Below, piece after piece: positions 1 to 6,793 of a stretch of 12,293 nt of DNA. The position numbers and the translations under genes were made by a program. The stretch is from CAZFMJ01 sp964520045. Lineage in GTDB: Bacteria > Elusimicrobiota > Elusimicrobia > Elusimicrobiales > CAZFMJ01. The stretch's first letter is position 1. Each line of letters begins with the position of its first letter. The notes under the pieces are model-generated. The model saw only the letters and a program-made list of their open reading frames with translations. It was not told the DNA's origin and searched no databases. The stretch covers positions 1-12,293 of the forward strand of contig CAZFMJ010000082.1 of assembly GCA_964520045.1 (NCBI GenBank), written 5' to 3'.

Positions 1-102
1 ATGAAATACATCACAGAAGCAAATACAGGAGGGGCTTAAGTTAGCGCCATTCTATTGTGTCCCCCGAATTCCAGCTGTCTTGTGTTGTCGGATTTTAGAT
101 TT
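1..102. other. window edge; no gene called
   Basis: Bases 1-39 read as a 12-residue open frame on the plus strand that ends in TAA at 37-39 and contains AGGAGGGG at 28-35. It could be the tail of a gene that starts outside the window or chance; nothing is recognisable. Bases 57-72 carry the word CCCCCGAATT, which recurs in the repeats near 3336 and 11044, so this short gap downstream of the first AbiE pair also holds a piece of the dispersed intergenic repeat family. Confidence 0.25.
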
Positions 103-909
103 TCATCGCTGATTTATAAGGCCCAGAACATTTTCTTTTGTAAAGATTTCCCTGTCGGATGGATTTTCCATGAAGTTTTCAACATCGCGCCTGACCTTCT
201 CCCAATTGGTTCCTGCGGTTTTTTTATAAAGCATATTCCGCCAACTATTCTCCAACGGCAATTCCCCCTCCCACCCCGTCTGCGTCAAAGCGTTGCCCAG
301 CAGAATAAGATTGGGTTTAAGCCTCTGCCATTTGGATAAATACCAGCCGATATCAAAGAAATCTCGGCCTTTAACATACTTGCGCGAGAAAATACAATGC
401 GCCTTTCCGGCAAACAGCGAAGGCACATCATATGTCTGAAAAGCAATGGGAAAATATTTATTCACCACGCGCACCTCAAGCCCCGCGCCCTGCGGCGGGT
501 TGGAATCAATTTCAAGCTTAATTGAAAGCCGCTGTTCTTTATGGCCTGAAATGCCTGCCGCCTGCAATAAGCCGTTAAATTTCACAAAAGCGCCGAGCAC
601 GGTTTTCTCGTCCGCGTAAGTTACGGCTGCGTCATAGCCGGCCAAAACCAGTTCCCCTTTTATTTTTTTAAGAAGCGCGTCAAAAGGAATGGTTTTTCTT
701 TCAACTGCCGAGAAATCAAGGTCTTCTGAAAATCTCGGCAGGCCGTATAAAAATCGCAGGGCTGTCCCTCCGATAAAAGCGATAGAGCGGAAAGCTCCAG
801 CGTCATGCATTGCGCGCAGAATATACGCTTGCAAATATTCGCGCAGAAGGTTAAGCCGCGCATTGTGGCCGGCCTGCTTGAGAACCAGGTCAATAATGTA
901 ATCTCTCAT
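103..909 (-). CDS. abiEii: AbiEii-family nucleotidyltransferase toxin (AbiE pair 1)
   Basis: 268-residue protein of the AbiEii/AbiGii nucleotidyltransferase family, the toxin half of the type IV AbiE system; characterised relatives are cytoplasmic NTP-transferases, some of which modify tRNA. The nucleotide-binding core motif is intact: G47-G48-T49-A-L-R followed by RFSEDLDF (residues 59-66), with D63 and D65 as likely metal ligands. KLEID (131-135) and the C-terminal block around K180-G-R-D-F-F-D-I (180-187) match the later conserved motifs of the family. The length is normal. The ATG overlaps the stop of the upstream AbiEi gene by four bases (ATGA), so translation is probably coupled to the antitoxin. 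No missing key residue is visible and the gene looks functional. The family call is firm; the actual target and any phage phenotype are not readable from sequence. Confidence 0.9.
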   Translation of the reverse strand: MRDYIIDLVLKQAGHNARLNLLREYLQAYILRAMHDAGAFRSIAFIGGTALRFLYGLPRFSEDLDFSAVERKTIPFDALLKKIKGELVLAGYDAAVTYADEKTVLGAFVKFNGLLQAAGISGHKEQRLSIKLEIDSNPPQGAGLEVRVVNKYFPIAFQTYDVPSLFAGKAHCIFSRKYVKGRDFFDIGWYLSKWQRLKPNLILLGNALTQTGWEGELPLENSWRNMLYKKTAGTNWEKVRRDVENFMENPSDREIFTKENVLGLINQR

Positions 910-1547
910 AATGATTTTTCGCTTTTGCCCCGCGCCATGATGTATTTGGAGAGTTTTTTTGCGGCCATTTTTACGCCCGGCCTGGCAAACTTATCCGCAA
1001 AAAGAGCCAGTCTGTTTAAGTTGATATTTTCCAGATTCTGAAGCCGGAGTCCCTCCAAATAATCCATGGTAATATTAACTCCGTTCAGGTAGAATAGATC
1101 CAAAACGGCCTTTTCGGGCATGGCCATAAAAACTTCTCCCCCGCCGGCGGTAAGCCGCTCGTAGCCCCAAAACAAATCTTGTTTAAGATGTCTATATGAA
1201 TACTCCCCCAACGGAGTTTTGAGCGCAATAGGCCGGCGGGTGGTTACCGATGTATAAACAGCTGCGCCTTCAGGAATAAGGCCGTGATACTCCATCGCCT
1301 TCTCCAGACTCAAGTAAGAAGGCGCATGCAGGAGAGCCGCTGCATACAGGTCATACCCCGGAGGCAGTTTGACATATGGCGGGTTTACCATATAAATGCC
1401 TCTTCTGAGCTGGGTGATTTTGCCGGTTTTTTCCCAGCGGCTGATCTGTACATTTACAGCCTCCGGCGCGGCCTTTCCTGCGCGCAGCATTTCCGCCGAA
1501 AAGATCGGATTATCCGACACAAAACCAAGAAATTCGCCCCATTTCAT
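906..1547 (-). CDS. abiEi: AbiEi-type antitoxin / transcriptional repressor (AbiE pair 1)
   Basis: 213-residue protein at the position and with the layout of an AbiEi antitoxin. The N-terminal ~60 residues form a winged helix-turn-helix (VNVQISRWEKTGKITQLRRG, then IY), typical of the domain that represses the AbiE promoter. The rest carries the AbiEi C-terminal landmarks: YLSLEKAMEYHGLIPE (about 78-93), the VTTRRP strand, and MAMPEKAVLDLFYLN near residue 142. It is the first gene of a two-gene operon and overlaps abiEii by 4 bp. The ATG at 1545-1547 has no convincing Shine-Dalgarno. By family analogy the protein binds repeats in its own promoter; two copies of CATTATATTAT, 30 bp apart, lie just upstream (1550-1560 and 1580-1590). 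Role by family; autoregulation is inferred. Confidence 0.85.
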   Translation of the reverse strand: MKWGEFLGFVSDNPIFSAEMLRAGKAAPEAVNVQISRWEKTGKITQLRRGIYMVNPPYVKLPPGYDLYAAALLHAPSYLSLEKAMEYHGLIPEGAAVYTSVTTRRPIALKTPLGEYSYRHLKQDLFWGYERLTAGGGEVFMAMPEKAVLDLFYLNGVNITMDYLEGLRLQNLENINLNRLALFADKFARPGVKMAAKKLSKYIMARGKSEKSL

Positions 1548-1549
1548 AG

Positions 1550-1613
1550 CATTATATTATCACTTATGGCAACTTACTTCATTATATTATAACAGATTAC
1601 TCTTAAAAATCAA
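1550..1613 (-). promoter_or_regulatory. promoter and direct-repeat operator of AbiE pair 1
   Basis: Read on the minus strand there is TTGATT (1608-1613), a 16-bp spacer and TATAAT (1586-1591). The 11-mer ATAATATAATG occurs twice, at 1580-1590 over the -10 region and at 1550-1560 next to the start codon, exactly 30 bp apart. This suits binding of an AbiEi dimer to two sites on the same DNA face. The promoter is a consensus match; the operator role is inferred from AbiEi biology. Confidence 0.5.
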
Positions 1614-1663
1614 GACCCAAGGTGTTCCGCTGTCTTGCCGTTTCTCTCTGGCCGCCCAGCCGT

Positions 1664-1771
1664 CTAGCGGTCTTGCTGTCTAGCCTCTTCGTCCCCGCAG
1701 CTGCCCAGCTTACGTATGGTTTTAAAGATAATTTTGAAGTCCGTCAGAAAGGTCTGCTCCGCGATATGTTT
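1664..1771 (-). pseudogene. relic of sugar-transferase C-terminus (copy 1)
   Basis: On the minus strand one frame reads KHIAEQTFLTDFKIIFKTIR, then KLGSCGDEEARQ to a TAG at 1664-1666; a TAA at 1772-1774 closes it upstream. FLTD(L/F)KIIFKTI is typical of the extreme C-terminus of bacterial undecaprenyl-phosphate sugar transferases (PF02397 type). Only the last ~20 residues of such a gene are present. Similar fragments lie at 5022-5090 and 9326-9594. Not functional. The family assignment is by eye. Confidence 0.5.
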
Positions 1772-1821
1772 TTATCCCGTCTTTATTCTCCGCCGTCTAC
1801 CCTCTTCACAATACGCTTTCC

Positions 1822-1837
1822 GCGCAACTGGTTGCGC
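1822..1837. repeat. perfect 7-bp inverted repeat abutting ATPase 1 stop
   Basis: GCGCAAC-TG-GTTGCGC lies directly after the TAA (1838-1840) of ATPase 1 in the direction of transcription. It could be a transcript-end hairpin or a protein site. No U-tract follows on the minus strand, so it is not a canonical intrinsic terminator. Confidence 0.4.
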
Positions 1838-3097
1838 TTAAACGGGTAAAAGCTCCAGCAGCCATTTAAACAGCGGGACAAATTTAATTACAATCCCTTC
1901 TTCTTTGATCGTCTCGTGCCTGTTTTCCGTAAGGATTAGTCCTTCCGTTAGCTTTAAATCTTTCAGGCATGCGGCAAGCGCGCTCACCTCGCGTTTATAA
2001 GTTGCCGCATTTTCCATATTGTCATAACAAACCTGAATGGCCCCTGTCGGCGCATTGCCTTTAACCGTAATAAAATCCACTTCGCCGTTTTTGCTGTAAT
2101 AATACACTTCCCCGCCTCTTCGGCGAAATTCCACATAAACTGCATTTTCTGCAAGCCGTCCGATATCGCTTGAAGCGGAGAACGTGTTTGCGTTGCGCAA
2201 GCCGGTATCTACGGTATAAAGCTTGCGCGGATCCCTTGTCTGGACTTTAAGATTCGGATGATAGCGATTCACATAAAAAAACAAAAATGCGGTATTCAGG
2301 CAGGTGGAATATTCCTGCACGGTTTCAAGATTCAGCGAAAAAGCGTTTTTAACTTTCGTAAAAGAATGCAGACATGAGATATTGGCGAAATAATACTGCA
2401 CGATATGATTAAGCGAATAGACATTGCGTATTTCATACCGGCCTACTATGTCTTTATAAACGATATCCTGAAGGTAGTTAAGCAGTATTTCCCGCTTCAT
2501 TTTTTCATCCGGTTCAAGCGTAATAGCCGGAAATCCGCCCCATTTAAGGTACTGCCGCAGACGGGCAAGATATTCATAATCAGTGGCGGCTTTTTCAGGA
2601 AAAAAATCAAGAGATTCTTTAAATGAAAGCGGCCAGACTGTCTGTTTAAGGCATCGTCCAGTAAGCGCGGTTGAAACATCGGAGGCAAGCATTTGCGATG
2701 AACTCCCGGTTAAGATCATTTTATAGCGGCGGCTTTCAACTGTTTTTCTGGCCCATCGTTCCCAATTTTTAATATTATGAATTTCGTCAAACACCAGCAG
2801 GCTGGGCTCATGTTCATATATCTCAACGAACATATCAACAAGTTTTTCAAGTATTTCAACATTGTCATGCATTACAAAGAAAGGATCCTCAAAATTCATA
2901 TAGAACATTCTTTCTTCTACGCTCCCGCAGTGGGTAACAGCAATTACGGTTTTCCCGCATCTTCTTACGCCTATATAAGCAAGAATATTTTTTGAGGTCA
3001 ATTCTTTGTAGTAAGATTTTCTTTCTATCAGATTTTCTACCGGCTTTTTTGAAAAAGCCGTCCAGAATTCAATTGTTTTTCGCATTTCAGCTTTCAT
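1838..3097 (-). CDS. AAA_14/DUF4143-type ATPase 1
   Basis: 419-residue P-loop ATPase with a C-terminal DUF4143-type domain. Walker A is G43-VRRCG-K49-T50; Walker B is SLLVFDEIHN (99-108, D104 and E105). A sensor-like strand ILTGSSSQML (128-137) and the LTGR turn (145-148) follow. The C-terminal half has the TVDTG strand (295-299), GRLAENAVY (313-321), GEVDF (338-342) and IQVC (354-357), a PD-(D/E)XK-like fold block in which the usual E-x-K is replaced by Q-V-C. It ends in the shared FVPLFKWLLE tail. Length is normal for the family. It stands alone between repeats with its own promoter; the likely transcription start falls at the ATG, so translation may be leaderless. It is closest in style to ATPase 4 (NFEDP / NLEDP after strand 2; FANIS / MSNIS motif). 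Cellular role is unknown; related ATPases (MNS-type clade) are expanded in mobile or defence-rich regions. Confidence 0.85.
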   Translation of the reverse strand: MKAEMRKTIEFWTAFSKKPVENLIERKSYYKELTSKNILAYIGVRRCGKTVIAVTHCGSVEERMFYMNFEDPFFVMHDNVEILEKLVDMFVEIYEHEPSLLVFDEIHNIKNWERWARKTVESRRYKMILTGSSSQMLASDVSTALTGRCLKQTVWPLSFKESLDFFPEKAATDYEYLARLRQYLKWGGFPAITLEPDEKMKREILLNYLQDIVYKDIVGRYEIRNVYSLNHIVQYYFANISCLHSFTKVKNAFSLNLETVQEYSTCLNTAFLFFYVNRYHPNLKVQTRDPRKLYTVDTGLRNANTFSASSDIGRLAENAVYVEFRRRGGEVYYYSKNGEVDFITVKGNAPTGAIQVCYDNMENAATYKREVSALAACLKDLKLTEGLILTENRHETIKEEGIVIKFVPLFKWLLELLPV

Positions 3098-3104
3098 GAA
3101 TACA

Positions 3105-3156
3105 ATTATGCATGTTATAACAGTCTAAGTCAACCAGTATTAACATGTTATAGCAG
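3105..3156 (-). promoter_or_regulatory. promoter with direct-repeat operator, ATPase 1
   Basis: On the minus strand: TTGACT (3128-3133), a 17-bp spacer, CATAAT (3105-3110). On the plus strand CATGTTATAACAG (3111-3123) fills most of the spacer, and CATGTTATAGCAG (3144-3156) lies upstream of the -35. The two copies are 33 bp apart (about three helical turns) with one mismatch in 13. This is the layout of a repressed or autoregulated promoter. Predicted +1 is about 3098, next to the ATG at 3095-3097. Confidence 0.6.
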
Positions 3157-3507
3157 ATAAATATTGAGAAAATATTCGGGCGGCGGTCGAGATATCCCTC
3201 GTCCGTACGGCTGTTCCGCAGTTTTCCCTATAGCAGTCCAGCGTCTTTGCTGTTTCTCCGGCTGTCCAGCCGCCTAGCCGTCTAGCGGTGTTTTCTTCTC
3301 TTGACTGGTGGCTTCAGGGAATTAAGTATTGTTTCCCCCGAATTTGTCCGATTTCAGATTTCAGCAGTTTTTTTCTGGTGACTTGGGCCGCTGGTGACAT
3401 GGTGGTTCTTAATAGCAGCTGGTGTTTTCTTTTCTTGACCGGGCGTCCGGGTAGCCGGGCCGCCGGGGCTCTGGTGTCTGACCGGAGACCTTTTCATACG
3501 ATTGCGA
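3157..3507. repeat. mosaic intergenic repeat, copy R2
   Basis: 350 bp with no supportable gene. Bases 3236-3270 match 8318-8352 with one difference in 35. YYGYCYAGC words follow (GCCGCCTAGCCGTCTAGC at about 3269-3286). TCCCCCGAATTTGTCCGATT at ~3335 resembles the left-edge segment near 61. Bases ~3436-3483 (TTGACCGGGCGTCCGGG, then a GC-rich run) match ~6691-6738 in copy R4 with about seven changes. The open frames here are low-complexity and not coding-like. Confidence 0.65.
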
Positions 3508-4797
3508 TTATGGATTAAGCAGCCACTCCCATACAGGCACACATTTTACCCGGCGTCCGGCTATGCGTTCCGTGCCGCCGCGGTCAAGCGTAATTAATGT
3601 CAGGCCGCCCGATGAAACGTTCCTAAACGTGCTTAACGCGCTTTGCAGGCCTCTCAGCTCACGCTCCTTAACTTCAGCCATATTGGTATCCAGGCAAACC
3701 TGTATAAGTTCCACCGCCCCCCCGGCTGTTTGACGGCACACAAAATCCACCTCATATTTGCGCTGGGGATCGCTGTAATACAAAACCTGTTTTTTTCGCC
3801 GGAGCAGTTCCAGATATACCAGATTTTCAAGCAGTCTTCCTTCATTTTTCTGTCCGGATACGGAGATCGAGCGCAGTAACGCCGCGTCAATGCCGTACAT
3901 TTTTCTGGGCAGCCGCACGCGCTCCCGCGCTTTGTGGGAAAACGCCTCCACGGCAAAAAAGAGGTAAGCCTCCTGCATATACGCCAGATAATTTTTAACC
4001 GTGTGTATGCTCCCGAGGGAATAGGCTTCTTTGATATTCTGATAAGAAAGTCTGGAGGCGTAATTATTTGCGGTATAAAGCGCAATATCTTTAAGGGTTT
4101 TAATATGTCTTACGCCGTGGCGCAGGGCGATATCCCGTGTGAGGATTTTATCATACAAGTCATGCAGATACGATTTCTTGTCCACAATGCCGGGGAGTTC
4201 TGGTAATCCCCCGTCGGAGAAATAGCCGGAGAAGGCGGTGCTTATTTCCGCTCTGGAACGGGTGCTCATAGCTTTGCCGTGAGGCGAAGCTATGCCGCGG
4301 GAGCGCAGGTATTCAAGAAAAGAAAAAGGATAAATTTCAAAAACTTTATGCCGGCCGGTTAAATGGGTCGACAAGTCGCGGCTGAGCAGATGGGCGTTGC
4401 TGCCGGTGATAATTACTTTGTAGCCGCCGCGCTGCAGCCGGGCCACAAAAAGCTCCCACTTCTCAATGTTTTGTATCTCGTCAAGCAGAATATGTTTAAA
4501 ACCCGGCTTAAGTTCCAAAAGGACTTCCAGCACAAGGTTTAAGTCGGCGGTTGTGATATCCGCCAGGCGTTCGTCGTCAAAATTAATATAACCATACTGA
4601 AAATCTTTTAATACGCGGTGGGCCAAAACAGATTTGCCGCACCGGCGCACCCCGCTTATAACTTTAACAAGAGTATCCGCAAGGGCGCCGTGAAGTTCCG
4701 GTTCAACAAGGCGCTCAACCCTGCACTTATCCAAAATGCCCGGGATATCGCTCATTTGGTCAAGCAAAACTTCTTTGATTTTAGCCCTGTCAACCAT
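3508..4797 (-). CDS. AAA_14/DUF4143-type ATPase 2
   Basis: 429-residue ATPase, the closest paralogue here of ATPase 3 (same motif spacing over the first ~160 residues). Walker A G49-VRRCG-K55-S56; GYINFDDERL strand (69-78); Walker B ILLDEIQN (103-110, D106 and E107); TGSNAHLLSRDLSTHLTGRH (131-150). The C-terminal DUF4143-type part has YGID (301-304), GRLLENLVYLEL (320-331), YEVDF (348-352) and LIQVC (364-368), ending VPVWEWLLNP. Q-V-C again replaces E-x-K. A predicted promoter puts the transcript start within about 3 nt of the ATG and no Shine-Dalgarno fits, so a leaderless message is likely. It is monocistronic between two repeat regions with no partner gene. The family is firm and the role unknown. 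Confidence 0.85.
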   Translation of the reverse strand: MVDRAKIKEVLLDQMSDIPGILDKCRVERLVEPELHGALADTLVKVISGVRRCGKSVLAHRVLKDFQYGYINFDDERLADITTADLNLVLEVLLELKPGFKHILLDEIQNIEKWELFVARLQRGGYKVIITGSNAHLLSRDLSTHLTGRHKVFEIYPFSFLEYLRSRGIASPHGKAMSTRSRAEISTAFSGYFSDGGLPELPGIVDKKSYLHDLYDKILTRDIALRHGVRHIKTLKDIALYTANNYASRLSYQNIKEAYSLGSIHTVKNYLAYMQEAYLFFAVEAFSHKARERVRLPRKMYGIDAALLRSISVSGQKNEGRLLENLVYLELLRRKKQVLYYSDPQRKYEVDFVCRQTAGGAVELIQVCLDTNMAEVKERELRGLQSALSTFRNVSSGGLTLITLDRGGTERIAGRRVKCVPVWEWLLNP

Positions 4798-4806
4798 AAT
4801 GATTTA

Positions 4807-4837
4807 AGTATACAACATAGTGCAATATACTGCAATA
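4807..4837 (-). promoter_or_regulatory. promoter and operator-like repeats, ATPase 2
   Basis: Minus strand TTGCAG (4830-4835), 17-bp spacer, TATACT (4807-4812). AGTATA (4807-4812) and TATACT (4826-4831) form an inverted repeat. TGCAATA is repeated at 4821-4827 and 4831-4837, one helical turn apart. The 12-mer TTGCAGTATATT covering the -35 (4824-4835) is identical to that in the ATPase 4 promoter (10979-10990). Confidence 0.55.
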
Positions 4838-4839
4838 AA

Positions 4840-5220
4840 TAAATAGCCGGCGGACAGCAGCGCAGCCTTCAGTCTAAACGCCTTTCTGCAGAGGGATGCC
4901 CCTCCGCTTCGTCCCTCATACTTCCTTTCCGCCTCTCCAGTTTTTGCTTTTCCGTCTACCGTCTCCCATCTCCCGTCTACCCTCCCCATCGCTGTCTAGC
5001 CTCTTCGTCCCCGCAGCTGCCCAGCTTATGTATGGTTTTAAAGATAATTTTTAAGTCCGTCAGGAAGGTCTGCTACGCGATGTATTTTTATCCCGTCTTT
5101 ATTCTCCGCCGTCTCCCGCCTATCTCCGTCCTTCCGTCTTCTTTCTATCCGAATGAATATTATTACTGCTTAACGTCAGTATTCCCCTATTATGAGACAC
5201 AGTTGCTCCCCCATAGCCGT
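4840..5220. repeat. mosaic intergenic repeat, copy R3
   Basis: 380 bp without an intact gene. 4915-4985 is a pyrimidine-rich run of CCGTCTACC / CCGTCTCCC / CCATCTCCC words, and the same words return at 5107-5140. 4991-5114 is the 124-bp copy of the block at 1675-1798. 5140-5220 shows nothing recognisable. Any reading of the purine-rich complement as protein is low-complexity. Confidence 0.7.
5022..5090 (-). pseudogene. relic of sugar-transferase C-terminus (copy 2)
   Basis: Minus strand reads KYIA, an in-frame TAG, then QTFLTDLKIIFKTIHKL and GSCGDEEARQ. It is nearly identical to copy 1 but with LTDL, the more usual form in PF02397-type sugar transferases. The stop inside the motif shows it is dead. 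Part of the 124-bp repeat. Confidence 0.5.
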
Positions 5221-6495
5221 CTACTGGCATTGCAGCAGCCACTTCCACAACGGCACAATGCGGATTTTTTTTGAATTAAAAACTTCTTCGCCCTCTTCAT
5301 CCCATGTAATTATCAGCATGCCGCCGCAATCAAACTTCTCCGAAGCCTTCAATAGGCCTTTTAGTTCGCGTTTCCGCGTTTCCGCATCCGGCATTGAAAA
5401 ACAAACCTGTATCAATTGTTCAATGCGCGTTCCCGAGCGCACAAGAAAATCTATTTCAAAATCAGACTGCGCGTAAAAATACACTTCCTTCCCCATCCGC
5501 TTCAATTGTAAAAACACGGCATTTTCAATCAGCCGGCCCCTGTCGACCGTCACACGGGGAACCAGGGCATTTATTATGCCCGTGTCTATGCAGTAAAGTT
5601 TTCGCGCCCGCCGCACCATCTCCGTATGCTTAAAAGAAAATGGCGTAAGCTGGAAAACCAGATATGACTGTTCCAGATAATCCATGTAATTTTTCACGGT
5701 ATGGACGCTTTTAACCTCAAATATCTTCCGGATTTTGTGGTAGCTGAATTTCGCGCCAAAATATGAAACCGCCAGCAGCGCGATCTCTTTTAAGTCCCGC
5801 ACATATTTAACTCCGTATCGTTCAACGATATCCCGCGTAATGATTTTATCGAACAGGTTTCGCAGATATTCCCCGGAGTTTTCAAGCCGGACCGCTTCGG
5901 GAAAGCCGCCCCCTGCCAAATATTCCTCAAGAGTTTTCCGTATAACGGCTCGTGTCTCGGTTTTTAAAAAGTCATCCTCCGCCGAGCCTACGCCTTTAAC
6001 GGCAAGAAATTCCCTGAACGAAAACGGGTAAAGCTCGACAGTGAAATGCCGGCCTGTAAGATGTGTGTCCAATTCCCGGCTTAGCAGCTTGGAATTACTG
6101 CCGGTTACCGCAATATTATACCCGCTCCTTTTCAACCGGTTTACAAACAGCTCCCAGCCGGTTATATTCTGTATTTCATCAAGAAGCAGATGCGTCGTTT
6201 TCGGCTCTATTTCTTTGATCACTTCGAAAAAACTGTTCAGGTCGGCGGTTTTGGCGCCGATAAATCTTTCATCGTCAAAATTCATATACCCATACTTTTT
6301 ACCGGCAAGCAGTTGGTGGCTCAAAAACGATTTACCGCACCTCCTTATTCCTATAACCGCTTTTATCAGATCAGAATCAAAAAGTTTTTTAGCCGCGGGA
6401 TAAGCATCCCGCGTAACAATGTTTCCTTTCAGTAATCCGGCAATTTCTTCTTTCTGTTCGAGAAGGATCTGTTTAAGAAGATATTTATCAAGCAT
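5221..6495 (-). CDS. AAA_14/DUF4143-type ATPase 3
   Basis: 424-residue ATPase. Walker A G49-IRRCG-K55-S56; YGYMNFDDERF (68-78); Walker B LLLDEIQN (103-110); TGSNSKLLSR then THLTGRH (131-150). C-terminal part: YCIDTGIINAL (301-311), GRLIENAVFLQL (320-331), FEIDFLV (346-352), LIQVC (361-365), tail VPLWKWLLQCQ. Unlike ATPases 1 and 2 it has a strong Shine-Dalgarno, AGGAGG (complement of 6501-6506), 5 nt from the ATG, and a leader of about 57 nt from its predicted promoter. The catalytic ATPase residues look intact. It lies between repeat copies with no co-transcribed gene. Function is unknown beyond nucleotide hydrolysis by family. Confidence 0.85.
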   Translation of the reverse strand: MLDKYLLKQILLEQKEEIAGLLKGNIVTRDAYPAAKKLFDSDLIKAVIGIRRCGKSFLSHQLLAGKKYGYMNFDDERFIGAKTADLNSFFEVIKEIEPKTTHLLLDEIQNITGWELFVNRLKRSGYNIAVTGSNSKLLSRELDTHLTGRHFTVELYPFSFREFLAVKGVGSAEDDFLKTETRAVIRKTLEEYLAGGGFPEAVRLENSGEYLRNLFDKIITRDIVERYGVKYVRDLKEIALLAVSYFGAKFSYHKIRKIFEVKSVHTVKNYMDYLEQSYLVFQLTPFSFKHTEMVRRARKLYCIDTGIINALVPRVTVDRGRLIENAVFLQLKRMGKEVYFYAQSDFEIDFLVRSGTRIEQLIQVCFSMPDAETRKRELKGLLKASEKFDCGGMLIITWDEEGEEVFNSKKIRIVPLWKWLLQCQ

Positions 6496-6500
6496 CTAAA

Positions 6501-6587
6501 CCTCCTTTTTTTAACCAACAGCACAAAAAAGCCATTTCTTGGGCACTCAACTGCACATATTATATTATTATTGGCTATTTTTTACAA
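6501..6587 (-). promoter_or_regulatory. promoter and RBS of ATPase 3
   Basis: Minus strand TTGTAA (6582-6587), 17-bp spacer, TATAAT (6559-6564), then a leader of about 57 nt and AGGAGG at 6501-6506, five bases before the ATG at 6493-6495. No obvious repeated operator is seen here, in contrast to ATPases 1, 2 and 4. Confidence 0.6.
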
Positions 6588-6589
6588 TC

Positions 6590-6793
6590 ATTAACACGGG
6601 TTAATCAGAGGGGCGCTGTAATCTGCCTGTCTCTCCGAAACTTCAGTGTAGGAGGAGTATCCAGTGTTCCTTCCCGTCTCCCTTCTTCTCCTGACCGGGC
6701 GTCCGGGCAGCCGGGCTGCTGGGTCTCCGGCGTCTGACTGCTGTAAGGCGGGTCGGCATCAGCGAGACCTCGCCGTGCTGTTCGGCGGGCAGC
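6590..6793. repeat. mosaic intergenic repeat, copy R4
   Basis: No supportable gene. Bases ~6691-6738 (CTGACCGGGCGTCCGGG, then a GC-rich run) are a diverged copy of ~3436-3483. GCAGCC-G-GGCTGC (6706-6718) and GCGAG-AC-CTCGC are small inverted repeats. The GC content is visibly higher than in the flanking genes. It separates the end of AbiE pair 2 from the ATPase 3 promoter. Confidence 0.55.

Larger units (their letters stand above)
1618..1837. repeat. mosaic intergenic repeat, copy R1
   Basis: No intact gene. The segment is built from degenerate ~10-bp words of the form YYGYCYAGC (for example CCGCCCAGC, CCGTCTAGC, CTGTCTAGC, CTGCCCAGC), followed by a block that also occurs at 4991-5114. Bases 1675-1798 match 4991-5114 over 124 bp with only about seven differences. 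The stretch CCGTTTCTCTCTGGCCGCCC recurs at ~9257 and, with one inserted base, at ~8361. A sugar-transferase relic lies inside (separate entry). Confidence 0.75.

Noticed and set aside
3288..3542. Open frames on both strands in the GC-rich repeat
   Set aside because: They consist of repeat sequence, resemble no family and overlap each other and the end of ATPase 2.
4804..4989. Open frame on the minus strand in the purine-rich stretch
   Set aside because: Low-complexity product of GGAGACGG/GTAGACGG words (GRVDGRWETVDG...), no RBS, part of the repeat.
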